64,000 nucleotides of DNA from Trogon surrucura (lineage: Eukaryota; Chordata; Aves; Trogoniformes; Trogonidae): assembly GCA_020746105.1 (NCBI GenBank), contig CM036617.1, forward strand, positions 144,440,518 through 144,504,517, given 5' to 3'. The stretch's first letter is position 1, and the number at the start of each line of letters is the position of its first letter. This document shows positions 60,668 to 64,000 of this stretch, piece by piece. The position numbers and the translations under genes were made by a program. The notes beneath the pieces were generated by a model. That model had not been told where the DNA came from. It saw only the letters and a program-made list of their open reading frames with translations, and ran no database searches.

Positions 60668-61945
60668 GTAAGTTATGTTTTTGAAATTGGTGTTTTCATA
60701 AAAGTTACCTATTTAAATATCTTATTTTTTCACGGGAGGAATACAAAACCATGTTGCATAGGATGTAGATTTTATCTGTACTCCTAAAAGAAACAGTCCC
60801 AAACTGGTGTCTCAGACTGGGTCTGCAGGCCAAGTACCATGGCCTGGCTCTATGTCCGTGTGGCTAAATTTTCTTCTACCCTGAAACAGAGTGGCTGCAT
60901 CTGCCTATTGGATACAGGTTTGGGACTATGACCTCCTCTGAAGCACACCAATGGTAGCTGGCCTGAACAAAAAACCTGTTTGGTAGTATGCTTCCTATCA
61001 AACATTCACTGTAGATGTCTGTAAGCTAGTGTCTGAGTCTGTTTACTTACCTAAATTTATAAATATACAAGTTGTAAATCAGGGTGCATGCATTTTTGGC
61101 ACGTAAAAATGCATAAACTGAAATGCTTCTTTTAAAAACCTGTTTTCAAGATACAGATATCATGCCATTAATTTCAACACAGAAGATTTCTCTTTTTTTT
61201 TTTAATAGAAAAAAAAGCTGATGTCTTAAGTTGGTGCTCATAGTGTACTCTTAAACACTGTGTTCAAACAAAATTGCTGATAAATGGCAAGAAGAAATTA
61301 AAGTATTTTATAATAAGAAACAACTGGGCTAAAAGTAAGCATTTCAAAGACAGAGTCAACTGTGTGATCCATCCGCAGGCTCCTTCTCTGGCACAGTCAG
61401 AGTATTTTTAAAAGACCAACTGAAGATTTTCTCTGCCAACATCTTCACACCACAGTGAGCGAGCTCACTCACAGTTTGTAGAGCATGTCTGGCACGTAGC
61501 AGGACATGTCCACAGAGAGCTCGGGTGTGGAGGTTTGAGGATCTCCAAAGCTGCTGCCTGTGAGGGTCTTAATGCAGAAGGCAAGACAAGGCAACCTCTT
61601 GCAGCAAAATCCATTGTCAGGTTGGATGCGATAACCCATTCAGATAGAAGTGTGGTCTCAACACCAGGTCAAGTCTCTTCAAAAGTAGTACTGAAGAGGT
61701 GAAAAGGAGCCTGGAAAAAAAGCGTTAGGGCAAGGCTGGTTCTACATTAGGACTGGCATTTAGAATCAGCTAGGGTAACATCTCTCACTTGAGGTAAGAA
61801 ACTTTGAAAACCCCTTTTAACATCTCTACTGAATCCTATTCACAAAAGCTTCTTTGGAACGCCTGTATCTTTAAATTAACTGCACAAGGTGCAAGCTTTC
61901 GTCTTCCATGCAGCTTCATTTCACCAAAGATAAAACAGAAGGGAA
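60668..61945. other. noncoding stretch
   Basis: Unique sequence with a T-run and A-run near 61191-61216. No element recognised. Confidence 0.5.
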
Positions 61946-62220
61946 ATGTAACATGTAACATGTAACAAGTAACAAGTAACATGTGACATGTGACATGTGA
62001 CATGACACGTGACATGTGACATGTGACATGTGATGAGTAACGTGTTACGTGTTACATACATAACACATAACATAGCACATTAGATATACAACATACAACA
62101 TGCAGCATACAGCATACAACATACAGCATATAACATGTAACATGTAACATACGACACTTAACATGTAGCATGTAATATGTAATGTATAAGGTATAATGTA
62201 TAGCATATAACATATAACAA
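61946..62220. repeat. diverged heptanucleotide minisatellite
   Basis: About 275 bp of 7-bp units around TGTAACA and TGTGACA, in blocks of different variants: TGTAACA, AGTAACA, TGTGACA, then CATACAA and CAGCATA types, then TGTAACA again. At 62037-62048 the motif turns into its complement (gtaacgtgttac), giving an inverted-repeat centre. The block structure indicates successive local expansions from mutated units. It lies in noncoding DNA. Confidence 0.93.
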
Positions 62221-62857
62221 AATATATTTCACACTATAAAAGTCAGTATGTGACTAATTTAACAGAAACTTTTGCAAGCCCATTACAAACACTGTGATTA
62301 ATTTAACAGGGGAGTTTTGGCTCCATGTATAATGCAACTATATAGATCTGTACACAATCAGATTCTTAAAGACTGCAGCTGGATAATGTTGAATGTGCAG
62401 TGGGAGTGGTAACACAGCATATTTTTCCAAGACAAAAGGATGGCAACTATCATAAGTAAACTGTTGAGCTATTTACATGCAGAAACAATGTCTGTAGGTG
62501 AATTTCTTGTGGAAGGTGGATTGTTGCAGTTTTAAGCCTTTTTGATGCAAGGAGGTGTCAACTGAGGAACCAAGGGGATTTCTAGCAGCTATGAAGTCAT
62601 GTAAAACTAAGGATAATTCTGGGTTTTTTTTGTATTTTTTCCATTGAAGCAGAACATATCCACACCCCATTTTTCCACATCTGTGCTGCCTCCACACCTC
62701 ATCTCTTTGCTGTTTGTTCTCCCATGGGATAGGAGCAAGAAAGCAACAGAGGTAAATAGTCCATGGAGAAAGAGGTGACAGAGATGAGTGATCTGACAGG
62801 AGTCACATCATTTAAGAAAATACATATGCAAGGTATACATAAAGTTAGAAACATACT
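62221..62857. other. noncoding stretch
   Basis: Unique sequence. A minus open frame at 62473-62697 has no recognisable product. Confidence 0.5.
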
Positions 62858-63085
62858 CATAGAATCATAGAATGGTTTGAGTTGGAAGAGACCTTAAAGA
62901 TCATTTAGTTCCAAACTCCTGCCGTGGGCATGGACCCCTTCCACAAGACTAGGTTGCTCAAAGTTCAATCCAACCAGGCCTTGAATGCTTTGAGGGAGTG
63001 GCTTCCACAGCTTCTCTGAGCAACCTCTTCCAATGTCTCAGCACCCTCACAGTAATGCAGTTAGTTTTCTTCTGCATATTACTGA
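62858..63085 (-). mobile_element. CR1 LINE, 5'-truncated 3' fragment
   Basis: The plus strand begins tcatagaatcatagaatggt, the classical avian CR1 tail. It continues gagttggaagagaccttaaa, actcctgccgtgggcatgga, ggttgctcaaagttcaatcc and gcaacctcttccaatgtctc, the ordered 3' UTR and end of ORF2. About 230 bp remain. Moderate divergence suggests an intermediate age. Confidence 0.95.
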
Positions 63086-64000
63086 ATGCAAGGAAAGGAG
63101 CCAAGTACCTCTGGACATTAGAGAATAGGATGCCTTGAAAGAGCAGGACAGGAGGAGGAGCATGTGTAAACTTACTACTTCTGTTGCCTGTGCATATGGA
63201 TTTCAGTTAAAAAAAAAAAAAGAACAGAAAGAATTTGGATTTGTAAGATAAAAGGCATAGTGAAACACAGTTCTGGTAGCAAGTACGTGGGAAAAGGAGA
63301 CTCACCATGTGAGAAGGGGTCTTTAATTCTTGCCAAGGGGGAGGGGAACAAGAAATCTTGTGTGTCCTCAAGGATTAGCCTGTAAGTATTTTATGGTCTG
63401 TCAGTTTACCAAAACTGGAGTGTGTTTCCAAAACAGAGAAAGAAGAGAGCAAAATGATATTCTTAATAAATCAGCATTGTGAGAAATAAATTATTTTCAT
63501 TTTTGGATATTACTCTAAGTAAAATAATTTTTTTGTGTTGTAACTATTTAGTGTCACTGTGATGAAAATTTTAATTAGGTTACGTTTATTAACAGAATAG
63601 AGCACCCTGGGTTTATTATGCTGTTACATATGCCATATTTGGATGATGAAATAAATAATTTAATTATTTTGAAAAGACATTAAAGGACAGCTTTTGGATG
63701 TTGTTCCCCAAAGTGACATTGCAAACGATGACCTTCATTTTGTTTCTGCCATGTGGGTCAATGAGTTTTTCTCTATATAATAATAACCTTGATTTTTGCG
63801 GTCAAATTTCATAACAACCTATCCTCTCTGACTTGCATGATCTTCCCTGAACAGACTTCCGTATTATAAAATTAGCAACTTAAAAACATTCATAAATGTT
63901 TAGAGGGCTGAACCTCGTAAGTCTAACAAGAAAACAACTTAAATAGAATACTTGAAAATTCAGTAATTACTTGCAGTCAAGGTATCATGATAGAAACTAT
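63086..64000. other. noncoding stretch
   Basis: AT-rich unique sequence with an A-run at 63209-63221. No gene recognised up to the window end. Confidence 0.5.

Noticed and set aside
61740-61791. Plus-strand donor CTTGAG|GTAAGA with upstream attag acceptor
   Set aside because: All frames are closed or stop at the junction, so no coding support.
1-64000. CRISPR arrays, bacterial operons, phage or plasmid modules
   Set aside because: No direct repeats with unique spacers, no ribosome binding sites ahead of long ORFs, and pervasive avian CR1 repeats show vertebrate nuclear DNA.

Overview
This is vertebrate nuclear DNA, almost certainly from a bird. The most diagnostic signal is a set of CR1 LINE copies whose 3' ends carry the avian tail of ATTCTATGAT-type repeats and a conserved 3' UTR. 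They lie at about 0.24, 6.4, 12.2, 43.3 and 62.9 kb, with older diverged CR1/L3-like copies at 39.2 and 46.9 kb. A composite element at 45.3 kb has a tRNA-Ile-like head joined to a CR1 tail. That is the design of the SINEs I know from songbirds (zebra finch TguSINE1 type), so a passerine is the best guess. Nothing looks bacterial or viral: no operons, no long intact ORFs, dense stops, AT-rich background and many homopolymer and microsatellite tracts.

Layout. 0-4.4 kb is AT-rich noncoding DNA with an old CR1 remnant. At 4.4-4.6 kb the minus strand shows the best candidate for a real coding exon: strong acceptor, 50 open codons, stop, and a nearby AATAAA. 4.6-9.4 kb is ordinary noncoding DNA with one short CR1. 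9.4-13.8 kb is compositionally abnormal: from 11.03 to 13.77 kb the plus strand is about 70-80 percent pyrimidine. 14.4-20.1 kb holds several minus-strand splice-flanked open segments, together with a C-run (minus-strand G-quadruplex) block and a homeodomain/TATA-like AT-GC mosaic. 20-28.5 kb is ordinary, with a possible LTR-like or TATA-containing segment at 22.7-23.0 kb. 28.56-29.10 kb is a GC-rich island open on both strands, likely a conserved regulatory element or an exon. 31.36 kb holds a possible ancient amniote SINE remnant. 37.7 kb is an AT-rich TATATTA repeat. 39.2-47.4 kb is the mobile-element-rich part. 47.4-61.9 kb is featureless apart from a possible 30-nt microexon at 60.64 kb. 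61.95-62.22 kb is a diverged heptanucleotide minisatellite, followed by a last CR1.

Interpretation. The window is gene-poor: either intergenic DNA or large introns, possibly the 3' part of a minus-strand gene ending near 4.3 kb. I could not name any host gene. No complete gene, structural RNA gene, CRISPR array or replication origin can be supported. The exon calls rest on splice motifs, open frames and codon texture only, and many similar short open segments occur by chance in 64 kb.
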